From Lineus longissimus (taxonomy: Eukaryota; Nemertea; Pilidiophora; Heteronemertea; Lineidae): 64,000 nucleotides of DNA. Within the stretch, counting starts at the first letter, position 1. Every line of letters starts with the position of its first letter. A program made the position numbers and the translations under genes. The stretch lies in contig NC_088313.1 of assembly GCF_910592395.1 (NCBI RefSeq), forward strand, positions 8,868,501-8,932,500, written 5' to 3'. This document shows positions 33,749-44,701 of the stretch, piece by piece. Under the pieces are notes generated by a model. That model did not search any database. It saw only the letters and a program-made list of their open reading frames with translations, and was not told where the DNA came from.

Positions 33749-36700
33749 GTGATAAAGGCTCAGCTGCTTCGAGTAAACGTTCCAGTAAGCATTCCATTAA
33801 ACATTTCGATGTAAACCGTCCACTTGAAACTTCCAAGTTGGATCCATCGACCACTCCTTTCGAATCAAAAGCTGTTGCAAGTAGGCCTAACCAATTGGAG
33901 AGGTGTGCCGAGCCAACCGACCCACGTCAATCAATTCCAATAAGTGACACACCAGGAAATGTGCCTCTTGTCAGCATCCCCACTGAGACTGCCATACATG
34001 TGCCAGATGACAGCAGGCCCAATATAGCCGCAGAGGTCAACGGGGTGAAAGATGTATACACCGAGGTCAAAGATGTTTACACAGCAGGTCAAAATGAGGC
34101 AATAGCATCGCAAAGTGACTCCATGTCAGCATTACCAGACACACTGCTGCAAGTCCTCAACAAAGGTCAGAAGCAACAGCAGTTGATGTTGGATACGCTC
34201 CAGCTACCAAAGGTGGATATGATGTCATTTGATGGAGACCCGTCCAAGTATTGGATGTTCATCCGGGCTTTTGAAAACTCTGTTGACAAGGTAACGATTG
34301 ATGACAGTGTTAAACTCAGTCGGCTTCTTAGGTTCTGCACAGGCAATGCCAGAAGAGTGATAGAGAGTTGCTCTATCAAGGAACCAAATACAGGCTACAA
34401 ATTAGCAAGAAAGTTATTGAAGGACAGGTTCGGTAACGATTTTGTAGTGTCACAAACATGGGTAGACAAAATTGTCAATCGGAAACCAATCAAAGCATCC
34501 GACTCAGAAGCTCTCCGAGACCTAGCCGATGATCTTCTCAACTGTGTTGAAGTGTTGACTGCCATGAATAGGTTGGATAGGCTAAATGAAAGCAGTTAAG
34601 TTGAAATCATTGAGAAGTTGCCAAACTATTTGCAAAATAGGTGGAAAACTAGGGTTCACAAGATAAGAAGGGATGAGTCAAGGTCGCCAGTGATTCAGGA
34701 CATTTTGAAATTTGTACCTAATGCAGCAGAAGAAGCAAATGATCCTGTGTTTTGGAAATGCGGTCACATGTCTAGGGAATCCAAAGATGAAGGACGTGAC
34801 AGAGGGTCCAAGCCTAGGTTTAAATCGCAGGGAAAAACAACATTTGGTACACAAGTCGGGCCAGAGTCCCGACAACGTACATTTACTACAAGCTGTGCGG
34901 TGTGTGATGGTAATCATGGATTACATACCTGTGACAAGTTCAAGGAAATGACACAACCGGAAAGAATGAAATTGGTTCGAAGGGCCAAGCTTTGCCTTAA
35001 TTGTCTCCGTGGGGGTCATTTCGTCGACAAGTGAACAAGGCCTTCTTACTGTAATAAAGAAGGGTGTGGCCGGAAACATAGCAAGTTCGTTCATCTTGAA
35101 AAGCCAAGGCATACTCCCGCCGACCCAGCTGATGGTGACAGGAAGTCTGACAGAACCAAGGATGAAATACCAGTCGATGCTTCTAATCATTGTTCTATCA
35201 ATGGGGCCGGTGCAGTAAGGAGCCACGTGGTATTACCAATAGTACCGGTAAAGGTGAGAGGGCGTGGCAGCATGAATTACATCCAGACATATGCGCTCTT
35301 AGACAGTGGATCTAATGGGACCTTCTGTGCAAGAGATTTAGTAGATACGTTGGCCCTGTCAGGGATTAAAAAAAAGGTGGAAGTCACTACTTTGGAGAAA
35401 AGGGCCAATGTGATGGATACAGCTATATTTAGCCTTGAGGTAGCAGACCTTGGGGAAAGGGAGATTGTAGGTTTACCTAGCGTGATAGCACGACCAGACC
35501 TCCACATCAGCCCGACAGCCATGACCCATGAAGAGATTGACAAGCATCCTCATCTCAAGGATATAGAGTTTCCAGTGGTAGAGCCAGGGAAGGTGCAGTT
35601 GTTGATTGGACAGGATGTACCAGAGGCATTAATTCCACTTGAGGTGAAGAGAGGTGAAGGAGGAGCACCGTATGCTGTAAGAACAGCATTGGGATGGACG
35701 CTAAATGGACCAACAACAGCAAATCAGAGCAGTCACGCCACTGCACACTTCATCAACAGTGTTGACTTAGGCCTACAAAAACAAGTAGAGCAGTTTTGGA
35801 AACTAGAAAACATTGGAGGAGATGATCAAGGGATGTCTGTAAATGACCAGAAGGTGATATCTCTTTGGGATAAGGAAATGAAACATGAAAATGGCCAGTA
35901 TGTTTTACCAATTCCATTCAAGTGTGAGCCACCAAGCTTACCTAATAACCTCATCATGGCCACCAGAAGATTGGAATTACTGGGAAGAAGGCTCCAGAAA
36001 GATACCGTCCTGCATCAGAAATACACGACTGAAATAACACAACTTGTCAACAAAGGCTATGCCGAAGTCGTCCCACCAGATGAGATTGGCAGGAAGGATG
36101 GCTGCGTGTGGTATCTGCCTCACCACCCTGTTATCAACCCAAAGAAGCAAGACAAAACAAGGATAGTCTTTGATTGTGCTGCGAAGTTTCGAGAAACGTC
36201 ACTAAATGACAACATCTACCAAGGGCCTGACCTGACCAACAAACTGGTTGGTGTCCTGATAAGGTTCAGGCAGGATCAAGTAGCCTTCATCGCAGACATG
36301 GAGGCAATGTTTCACATGGCTGAAGTAACAAAAGACTGTCGCGACACACTACGTTTTTTATTTTGGGAAAACGGTGATCTATCAAAGCCTCCTACCACAT
36401 ACAGAATGACGAGACACCTGTTTGGTGGTGTAAGGAGTTCAAGCTGTGCTAATTACGCATTAAAGAGGACGGCTAAGGACAATGAAGCTGATTTCAGCCA
36501 GATAGCGAAGGATACTGTTGACAACTGTCATTACGTGGATGATTGCTTGAAGTCAATTCCAAAAGTAGGTCAGGGCATCCAATCAGCACATGATTTATGC
36601 AAACTGCTGGCACTTGGTGGATTTCATCTAACAAAGTGGATTAGCAATAGTAGAGAGCTACTAAAAGCGATGCCTGACACTGAATTGACCAAGGAAGTCA

Positions 36701-38512
36701 GAAACATGGACTTGGATAGGGATGGACTGCCAACTGAGAGGGCGCTAGGTTTGTTACGGGATGTTGGAGAAGACACGTTCAGGCCCAGCATCAATAGACA
36801 AGAACGTCCGCCAACCAAAAGGGGAGTACTGAGTATTCTAAGTTTGGTCTACGACCCCCTGGGATTAGTAAGTCCGTACATCCTACTGGCCAAACTGATG
36901 TTTCAGGACCTGTGTCGAAACAAAGTAGGTTGGGATGAAAACAGGCCTGATAGCAACTTGGATCAATGGAAGAAATGGTGTGAAGATCTACCCAAGTTAG
37001 AAAACTTCAGGATTCCTCACTGTTTGAAGTCATCAATGCTAGGACCTGTAGCACACAGCACTCTACATCACTTCGCAGATGCTTCTGAGAGAGGCCTTGA
37101 GGCAGCTAGCTATTTAAGGACAGAAGATCCAGAGGGAAAGGTTCACTGCGTTCTTGTCATGTCAAAGGCGAAATTGGCACCAATAAAAACGACAACAATT
37201 CCCAGATTAGAGTTAGCTGCTGCGGTCGAATCAGTAGGACTGGACAAAATCATCAGACGGGAAATGGAAATACCTATCCATGACTCAGTATTTTGGACAG
37301 ACAGTACGATGGTATTACACTACATCAACAACGAATCAAAGAGATTCCAAACATTTGTGGCCAACAGAGTTGCCAAAATTCATTAAGGTTCATCACCTGC
37401 ACAGTGGCGCCATGTAGACACAGCAAACAACCCAGCTGATGATGTTTCCCGGGGACTGACAGCTGACGAGTTGATTGACAGCACCAGGAGGACTAATGGG
37501 CCAAGCTTCCTTTGGAAACCGGAGTGTGACTGGCCTCAGACCCCAAGTGTGATGTTACCTGAGGATGACAGCATCCACTTAGAAGAGAAACCACAGCTAC
37601 AGGTTTTTGTAGCAGAAAACCCAGAGAAGACCGCTGCTAGCGAAGATATCTTGATGAAGCTTATTGAGCGACATTCCAACTGGTACAAACTGAAGAAATC
37701 GGTTGCTTGGATATTGCGAGCACGAAAGGTGTTACGTAACAAGGCCCTGATTCATCATCACGACAGCATAGGAGTGGAACCAATAAAAGATGGCGAATTG
37801 TCTGTGGATGAGCTAAAGAGAGCAGAAGTTGAGCTGGTGAAGTTTGCTCAGCGGGATATCAACCAGGATACCAGGAGCCAGTCGCGTGCCATCAACAAGC
37901 TTTCCCCACAGTCAGATATAAATGGAGTATTGCGTGTAGGCGGTCGCCTCAACAACGCTGTGTTGCCTCATGATGCAAAACACCCAATGATACTTCCAAA
38001 GAAACATCACATTGTCGATCTAATTGTTCACCATTACCACAACCTGACAGGAAACTCTGGGACAGAGCATGCACTCACAGAGATAAGACAAAGATTTTGG
38101 ATTGTCAAAGGACGGGTCGCCGTCAGAAGGGTAATCTCGAGATGCGTACACTGTCGTAAGACAGCAGGAAAACCCATGACACAACAAATGGCAGATCTCC
38201 CAGCAGATTGTGTTAACCCTCCAATGGCACCATTTACACATATTGGTTTAGACTACTTTGGACCCTTTAAAGTGAAAATGGGCAGAGGTCAGAAACGAGC
38301 CAAAAGATATGGATGCATTTTCACATGCATGACGTCACGCGCAATTCACATAGAAGTTGCCGAATCACTTACTACAGATGCTTTCATCAATGCATTGCAA
38401 CATTTCATTAGTAGGAGAGGTCGACCAGAAAGGATTCGGTCAGATAATGGCACAAACTCTATTGGAGGCCGCAAGGAGTTGAAGAAGGCATTGGCCGAGT
38501 GGAACTTGCAGA
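33745..38512 (+). pseudogene. BEL/Pao gag-pol: capsid, protease, RT, RNase H, integrase (truncated)
   Basis: One frame with stops at 34,597 (TAA), 35,032 (TGA, at a zinc-knuckle cysteine position) and 37,384 (TAA). Capsid: 'FDGDPSKYWMFIRAFENSVD'. Cysteine motif: 'CAVCDGNHGLHTCDKF', 'CLNCLRGGHFVDK'. Protease: 'ALLDSGSNGTFC'. RT: 'TRIVFDCAAKFRETSLND', 'YRMTRHLFGGVRSSSCANYA', 'NCHYVDDCLKS' (YVDD). RNase H: 'HHFADASERGLEAASYL', 'FWTDSTMVLHYI'. Integrase: HHCC finger (HHYHNLTGNSG ... CVHC), D in 'GLDYFGPF', D in 'RSDNGTNS'; the sequence ends at 'ALAEWNLQKM' before the third catalytic residue. Coding is otherwise well preserved, so it decayed recently. Confidence 0.9.
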
Positions 38513-38680
38513 AGATGCTAACCTTGGTGACAAGTGAACTCTTAACCTACGCAGGAACTAGGATAGCCATCGAGTCAGAAATTCTAAGTAAAAGTCAAAA
38601 GGTTAACCAGAAATGCAATAAAATATGTGTAGCTTCTGATAGATAGAAAGACTAATTATAAAACAAAAAAATAGGCCTAT
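38513..38680 (+). repeat. 168-bp repeat that truncates the BEL element
   Basis: Begins 'agatgctaaccttggtgaca' exactly where integrase homology ends. Inverted partner at 27,121-27,288. Marks a rearrangement or insertion breakpoint. Confidence 0.85.
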
Positions 38681-38707
38681 GTCCGTTACATTCCAGCCCC
38701 ATAAATG

Positions 38708-38960
38708 CACTGTTAAAAAAAATAGTAAATTTTACAGAACTTTCTTTACAGAATGCATCTGTAAATGACAATTAAAACAATATTTCTGTATTTATACAAC
38801 GATTTCATCAACATTACAAGTTTATACCATATTATATAGCACATGTTGTATATTTAAATGATATTTCGTAAGAAGAGGGGATTTATCTGTAACTAAACAG
38901 TAAGTATTACAAATCGTCTGTAATTATACAGAGAAAAACATCTGCGCATGTGCATTTTCC
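38708..38960 (+). repeat. Possible 5' end of an EnSpm/CACTA element (CACTG terminus with TTTACAG/CTGTAAA subterminal repeats)
   Basis: CACTGTTAAAAAAAATAG at 38,708 is followed by repeated TTTACAGAA and tCTGTAAA words up to about 38,940. Animal EnSpm elements begin CACTG and have such subterminal repeats that bind the transposase. An EnSpm-type transposase ORF follows 0.9 kb downstream. The opposite end was not found. Confidence 0.45.
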
Positions 38961-39635
38961 ATCATCTCGCACATTTCGTTTCCGTTTCTTGGTACGATTT
39001 CTCGTAAATAAATCCATCAAAAGCACCATGAAATACCGTTTGTCTACAAAAACTAAGGCATCAGTCTGTTCAATGCATTCCTAATGATGAGCGTTTGTAC
39101 GTGATCTCAGCCGGATGATGCGTAAAAGCATCAAAACTACCGCATTTTGGGCGGAATTTGACAGTTCATGTATGTAGGCCTATATGTACAGCGAATGTAT
39201 TGTGCATGTATTGGTACACCCATGTGCCGGTGCCTAGCGCGGGATTCTGACATAAATAGTACGGCCCGGGAGCTTAGCACTTTACTCTTATTTAACATGG
39301 ACGCTAAGCGATATTAACGTGTTGTGGGAGAGAATGAATAGGCCTAGGGCCTACCTGACATAGAAACCAAATTTTTAAAGGGGGACTATAGCGGGGACTA
39401 TAGGGGCCGGGCAGGCGGACATGCCAATGGCAGAGAGGGTCAAATTGGCGAAGGCCATCTATCTTCTCCAATCTGCACCATACCAACATATAGAAACTTG
39501 GTGCCTCTGAGTGAGATAAGCTCGTTTTCAGAAGCCTTTTGTTGATTTGTTTGTTTATTTTCCCTTTCAGGCTGAGATTCAAGTTTGACAGTCTCGAGTC
39601 TGCTGAAGTTGCTACCAGTTACATGTAGCCTAGGT

Positions 39636-42404
39636 ATGTACAAGTGTCAACACTGTGCATATACATCTAACTCCCCGCAGCATTATGCTACACATTACAC
39701 CATCCACAGACACGGCAATAACGTTGAATTTCCATGTGGTGTCCCTGGTTGTTCCCGAACATTTAAGGTTTATTGTAGTTTTAATACGCATCTTACCAGA
39801 GATCATGTGAAATACAGAAATCGCAGAGTGGAATCTGAGTTGTACACTGATAGATTGAGTGCAAGGAATGATGATACAGTCGAGGAAGCCATACCTTGTG
39901 CCCATTGTCAAATGCAGTTTGGTAGTGTTGGTCAATTACTTGTACATTTGAAGTTGCACATAACAAATGGTGTTGAAATTCAGTGTCCCTTTCATGGATG
40001 TCCATTCAAGTATACTGTAAAGTCTTCATTTACGTCGCATCTATCACGTGTTCATAGAAATGAACGTATACAAGCTGGTGTTGCGAACAGTGGAGAGGTT
40101 GCTTCTGGCCAGGGGGCTTCATCTTTCCCAGAGAGTAAAGCAAACAATGACATGCATGAACAACCCATTGATGAATCCCCTACTGAAGATGATCATACTG
40201 ATGATGATGATCATGGTGATGATAATGACCAAGACAATGAACTTCTATCAGAAGATCTGTTCATGGAAAGCGTGGCTCTGTTTTATCTCAAACTTGAAAC
40301 CAAATTTCACCTTCCTCAGTCTACTCTACAGGAAATTGTCAAAAGTGTGTTTGAATTTCATAAACTCAGTCAAAATGACTTGAAATCACGCTTGAAAACA
40401 CTATTAGTCCAAGTGGACGATGCAGAGAAATCCTCTGAAAATATCAAAAATATTGTTGATGAGGCTTTCAGCAGTGATTTGTTTGATAAAGTCCATGATA
40501 GTGAAACTGGGATCATGATGTCGAACTACAGCAGGAAAAGGTTCTATGATGATACATTTGATTTTATTCCTCCAGTGTCAGTTCGTTTGGGGAGAGATGG
40601 AGCTGATATTGAAAGGCATTATCATTATGTACCTCTGAAGGATACACTGCGAACACTGTTAAAAGATTCATCTGTTAAGGAACAGTTTGAATCAACACAT
40701 GTCCATAAATCTGGGATCTATGAAGAATTTCAAGATGGTGAAATATTCAGAAACAATGAACTGTTTGGCAATCATCCAAAAGCCTTGATAATTGTGTTGT
40801 ACCAAGATGCTTTTGAGGTTGTTAGCCCATTAGGTTCAGGTAGGGTCAAGCATAAAATCCTAGCTGTGTATCTAACACTTGGGAATCTTTTCCAACAACA
40901 TCGATCCAAAGTTGATCCTATGCAACTCGTACTTCTTTGCCGTGAAAAAGATTTTAAATATTTCAAAATGGAAAAGATTTTTGAACGGCTTTTAGCTGAC
41001 CTAAAGGACATTGAACAAAATGGTTTACAAATGGATGGTGGCGATCGAGTACCTGGATCTATTCTGTTTATCCTCGGAGATAACTTAGGAAGCCATTGCA
41101 TTGGTGGGTTTTCAGAAAATTTCTCTACACACCCATACATGTGTCGCTTCTGCTTCGCTACACATGAAGAATTCAATGACAATCCCTTAACTGTCTCTGA
41201 AAACAGAACACCAGAAAGTTACTCTGAATCGGTAAATTTTCTTGAAGAAAACCCTGATCAGCATTCACATCATGGCATCCTTCATCCCTCCCTTTTCAAC
41301 GAGTTGAAGTACTTTCATGTTTGTGGACCGGGTTTGCCTCCTTGTTTGGGGCATGACTTTTTTGAAGGGATAGTTAGGTATGACTTGGCTCTCTATGTAA
41401 AGGATTTAGTTCGGAAAAATTGGTTCTCATATGAAGTTCTCAACAGAACAATGACACACACCTCACTGCTTGGTTTTGATGCACTAGACAAACCACCAGA
41501 TGTTCCTCTGAATGCAGACAAACTCAAGGGGCATGCAGTAGAAAATTGGTGTCTACTTCGGAACCTTCCCTTATTTCTGCGAAACAAGGTAAAGGATCCG
41601 ACGGATGACACCTGGAAGTTAGTCCTCCTACTCAGAGAAATGGTTGAGTACGTTTGTTCCCCAAAGATTTCTGAAGGTCAGATTGGATATCTTGGTGCTC
41701 TGATAGAGGAATATATGTTTGACAGGAAGCGTGTCTTTCCAGATGTCAAATTGCGCCCAAAGCACCATTATATCTTGCACTATCCTGATCTGATTCTCAA
41801 GTGTGGGCCACTCATAAGATCATGGACCATGAGATTTGAATCAAAACATTCATTCTTCAAGACGCATGTGCGGCATTGTGCAAACTTTATTAACATTACT
41901 AAGTCATTGGCTGTAAAGCACCAGCTGCTTCAAGCGTACTGCCAACAAGGACAACGCTTTGGTGTTGGTGTTAAAGCTGAACGTTCGATTCGATTCTGTC
42001 CCGAGTTGTATCGTGATTCGTTGTTGATGTCTGTGAACAAGTGCGGAAAGCACAGGGACAATAAGAACACTGACATTTGTGACTGTGTTGTGATAGATGA
42101 AATGAAATATTCAAAGGGAGTTCATGTGGTTATCAATCATCCTGAGGCAGATAGATACCATCTCTATTTTGGACACGTTGAGGCTTTCCTGATAGACAGC
42201 AATGATGCTAGCAACTGTCATTTCATAGTTTCCTTGAATGTGGGCTGCTACAACACCAACTTGGGTGTGTATGAAATTTCTTCAATGCAGTACGATACTC
42301 TGGTGTGTCTTGACAAGTGTGAGCTGGTCGATTACCAACCTCTTTATTCCTACGAATTAGACCACAAAGTCTACATTGCCCTCAAACATTCACTCCTGCT
42401 TTGA
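39636..42404 (+). CDS. Intact C2H2-finger transposase-like protein (EnSpm/CACTA-type candidate)
   Basis: 922 aa, one uninterrupted exon. I choose the ATG at 39,636 (MYKCQHC) because it starts directly on the first finger; an upstream in-frame ATG at 39,585 adds 17 residues. Four C2H2 fingers occupy about residues 2-140 ('YKCQHC..H...H', 'FPCGVPGC', 'IPCAHCQMQF', 'IQCPFHGCPF'), then an acidic D/H stretch. The core has 'ILGDNLGSHCIGGF' (about 478), 'YMCRFCFATHEEF', 'GHDFFEGIVRYDLALY' (about 572), 'PKHHYILHYPDLILKCGPL' and 'MRFESKHSFFKTHVRHC' (about 733). The G-D-N, H-D and F-E-x-K-H motifs look like a D-D-E set of the CACTA transposase type. Fully open frame; either a live element or a domesticated gene. 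Family assignment is from remembered motif resemblance. Confidence 0.7.
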   Translation: MYKCQHCAYTSNSPQHYATHYTIHRHGNNVEFPCGVPGCSRTFKVYCSFNTHLTRDHVKYRNRRVESELYTDRLSARNDDTVEEAIPCAHCQMQFGSVGQLLVHLKLHITNGVEIQCPFHGCPFKYTVKSSFTSHLSRVHRNERIQAGVANSGEVASGQGASSFPESKANNDMHEQPIDESPTEDDHTDDDDHGDDNDQDNELLSEDLFMESVALFYLKLETKFHLPQSTLQEIVKSVFEFHKLSQNDLKSRLKTLLVQVDDAEKSSENIKNIVDEAFSSDLFDKVHDSETGIMMSNYSRKRFYDDTFDFIPPVSVRLGRDGADIERHYHYVPLKDTLRTLLKDSSVKEQFESTHVHKSGIYEEFQDGEIFRNNELFGNHPKALIIVLYQDAFEVVSPLGSGRVKHKILAVYLTLGNLFQQHRSKVDPMQLVLLCREKDFKYFKMEKIFERLLADLKDIEQNGLQMDGGDRVPGSILFILGDNLGSHCIGGFSENFSTHPYMCRFCFATHEEFNDNPLTVSENRTPESYSESVNFLEENPDQHSHHGILHPSLFNELKYFHVCGPGLPPCLGHDFFEGIVRYDLALYVKDLVRKNWFSYEVLNRTMTHTSLLGFDALDKPPDVPLNADKLKGHAVENWCLLRNLPLFLRNKVKDPTDDTWKLVLLLREMVEYVCSPKISEGQIGYLGALIEEYMFDRKRVFPDVKLRPKHHYILHYPDLILKCGPLIRSWTMRFESKHSFFKTHVRHCANFINITKSLAVKHQLLQAYCQQGQRFGVGVKAERSIRFCPELYRDSLLMSVNKCGKHRDNKNTDICDCVVIDEMKYSKGVHVVINHPEADRYHLYFGHVEAFLIDSNDASNCHFIVSLNVGCYNTNLGVYEISSMQYDTLVCLDKCELVDYQPLYSYELDHKVYIALKHSLLL

Positions 42405-42730
42405 AGGAACCATTGTATGGTATTGGTATAAGCCAGATAAATTAAAAAAATTGTTGTTGGTGATCCTTTCTTGTTAACATTTTGGGGACGGCGGGTGGTG
42501 TCTATTTTCATTTTTTGCCAGCCTGGAAATACCCTCTGTTGGAAAATAAAAATAATTAGAATTCTGAGAAATGAGGGTAGGCAGACTTTTTAATTGAAAA
42601 TGCATTAGAAATATTTTAGCCATTTGATTTGGCCATTATTCCCCAAACGTTTTGGTTGACACATTCAAATACTAGTAGGCCCTTGGTTGGTCCTAAAATG
42701 TCCAACTGATGCAAGCAGCTACTGTCTAAT

Positions 42731-42796
42731 TTTAAGTGTCAGTCCATGATACCACCATGCAGGATCATGCAAATGGTGGCAAGGTGGGGGGTCAAC
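42731..42796 (+). repeat. Left arm of a 65-bp inverted repeat
   Basis: 'tttaagtgtcagtccatgat' to 'ggtggcaaggtgggg' reappears reverse-complemented at 46,910-46,965 with a small indel. The pair encloses the three-exon cysteine-rich gene. Confidence 0.8.
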
Positions 42797-43453
42797 AGAT
42801 CTAGTTGTAATTTCTACCACAGACCTGTCCTAGGGTACTATGAAGGCTGGTGGATTGGTTTCGAAAATAACCCCACAGTTTTGGGGTACGGCTGTTAACC
42901 ATTTCCTACTCATTTTCCTTTAAAAAAAACATGCATTATCCCTCAAAATAGGCTAAGTCTTTTGTCAATTTTCGTGCATCAAACAGAATTATCACTAAAC
43001 ACCGCCTATTGAAATTGAAAGTACATGATCTGAGCTACATTTTCATGCCTGTTGTTTTGCCCCAGGTACATTTTAATGACAGGTACAGTACGTCCCAAAA
43101 ACAATGCAATCTCAAATTTCAGTAAAAAGGCAATTTTAACTCTCCTTTAGCTCCAACACTGCAGTTTTTTAGGTGATGCCACTTCCAGGTAAGGGAGTCA
43201 GAATGCTGTTTTTTAATTTGCAAAAGAAAAAAATCCGGCCGCCCTTACGGTTTTCCGGTGAGGGGGTCCAGTCGCGCCCTTATCACTGGTGCCCATTTTC
43301 TGCCCATTCCCTCAGAAAACTGACGAAATACACATGCTTTCCAAATAAAATTACATTTTTAGATGTTAGTGAACCCCCCTCTCCCTTGCCCCTCCCACAC
43401 ACTCCCTCAAACAACCTAGAGGCCTTTATTACCCCTGTGGAGGCTTAGCGGTC

Positions 43454-44701
43454 TTGGCGGAAACGATCACCAGCAACGACAACAACAACAACAGTTACAG
43501 TTACAATGCATTGTGTACATGCACGTGTACATTGTGTGATAGTCAATTGAAAATGGAACCTGAAAAATCACAGTTGAAATGTGGATTTGCTGTCATATCC
43601 AAGGATATCGAGTGTGGTACTGACGCTTCATACCCCAATGACAAGAGTGTGATCCCCTTGAAACAATGTAAGAAGGACGTGCACTCCCATTTGATGCGTT
43701 GGATGTCCTCCAGGAAAGCCAGTCAAGTCAAAAGTGAATGGGAGCTCATAGCACTTCGTGCTGGCGTGTTTGATATGAGTTCTCCAGTTCTGGACACCAC
43801 AATATGCCCGAACCACCGATACAAGTTGAGTTTATCATGGAATCAGCAAAGGAGATGCCAGCACCCACTTCATCAACCCTCTAAAACAAGTCGGAAGCCC
43901 AGAAAAGATGGTGGTTCAGTTCATCGAGTGATGTCTCGGGAAATATACATCAAGTGGGGAGTTTTTGTCCCAGTTGGCTCAGGTAAGGGATCAGTCTCAA
44001 AATCACTGAAGTAGAAAAGAAGCAGTAGGCCTGTAATGATACCCACTCTGACTAAACCTAACTTTGGTGCAAAACCAACTGAGTGATAACGATTTACCAC
44101 TTCACTTGTGTTCTTCCTAGAAAGTTGATTGGAGCCTTGGCTTGGTGATCAGGAAGTCCCAGTTATGATTCCCTGCCAGTGCCACTGGAGGTGATGCTTC
44201 ACTGCCGTACAAAATCAGCATGGCCGGTCGCATTATCAAAACAAGTCTATCATCATCATCATGTCCTCACACTATTATATTGCACATCATATTATCATTA
44301 CCCCCATAATCTGGTGCCTTTTCAGCTCTGTGTAAAGGATGTGAGGCTAAACATCGAGTACCTGTGGCAAATGTAGAACGAGAAGTAGAACCAGCACCCA
44401 TGGATACAGAGGTGAGTTGAATGAAAAAAAAGGGGAGAAGATTCGGGGCAAGCCAAAGTGAATATTGGTTAATTCTGCCTGCAGCGACTGACTTGCATGT
44501 AAGAAGGTCACTGATGAGAGAGGAGGGACTAAGCTGAAAACCTTGATGCCATTCTGGCTCCCATCTCCTTGGCAATGAGGGATTCTAAGCCAAACCTGAT
44601 TCTCCATCAATATCTTTTTTCAGTCCGCTGTTGCCTCTTCCTCTGTTCAACCAGCCGACGCCTTAGAAAACCCAGCAGACGGGACAGAAGGGCAAATTTG
44701 A
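43454..44701 (+). CDS. Small three-exon cysteine-rich protein, unknown family
   Basis: Exon 1 to 43,982 (donor GTAAGG), exon 2 44,326-44,411, exon 3 44,624-44,701 (stop TGA). Phases agree at both junctions, which supports a real gene. The first in-frame ATG is 43,553 (MEPEKSQLKCGF); codons upstream to 43,454 are open and contain 'ALCTCTCTLC', so an upstream exon border is possible. Motifs: 'GVFDMSSPVLDTTICPNHRY', 'CQHPLHQ', 'YIKWGVFVPVGSG' and 'ALCKGCEAKH', a spread of Cys and His pairs that could bind zinc. The tail is acidic/polar. Similar 'ICPxHR' proteins accompany transposon-rich loci in cnidarians and fish, but I cannot name the function. It lies between the C2H2 transposase and the SAM-domain gene in the same direction. 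Confidence 0.6.

Larger units (their letters stand above)
33119..38512 (+). mobile_element. BEL/Pao LTR retrotransposon, 3'-truncated
   Basis: Gag (DUF1759-type), zinc-binding region, aspartic protease, RT, RNase H and most of integrase in the order of BEL/Pao. It stops abruptly at 38,512, before the catalytic glutamate of integrase, where an unrelated repeat begins. No 3' LTR. Three in-frame stops in the main frame. Confidence 0.9.

Noticed and set aside
39585-39635. Upstream in-frame ATG of the C2H2 transposase-like ORF
   Set aside because: Adds 17 residues unlike the family and lies just after a possible splice acceptor; the ATG at 39,636 starts directly on the first zinc finger.
44110-44195. 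Possible tRNA-derived SINE head (A-box-like and B-box-like words, 'agttatgattccctgcc')
   Set aside because: The B box deviates at several positions, no cloverleaf forms and no tail was found.
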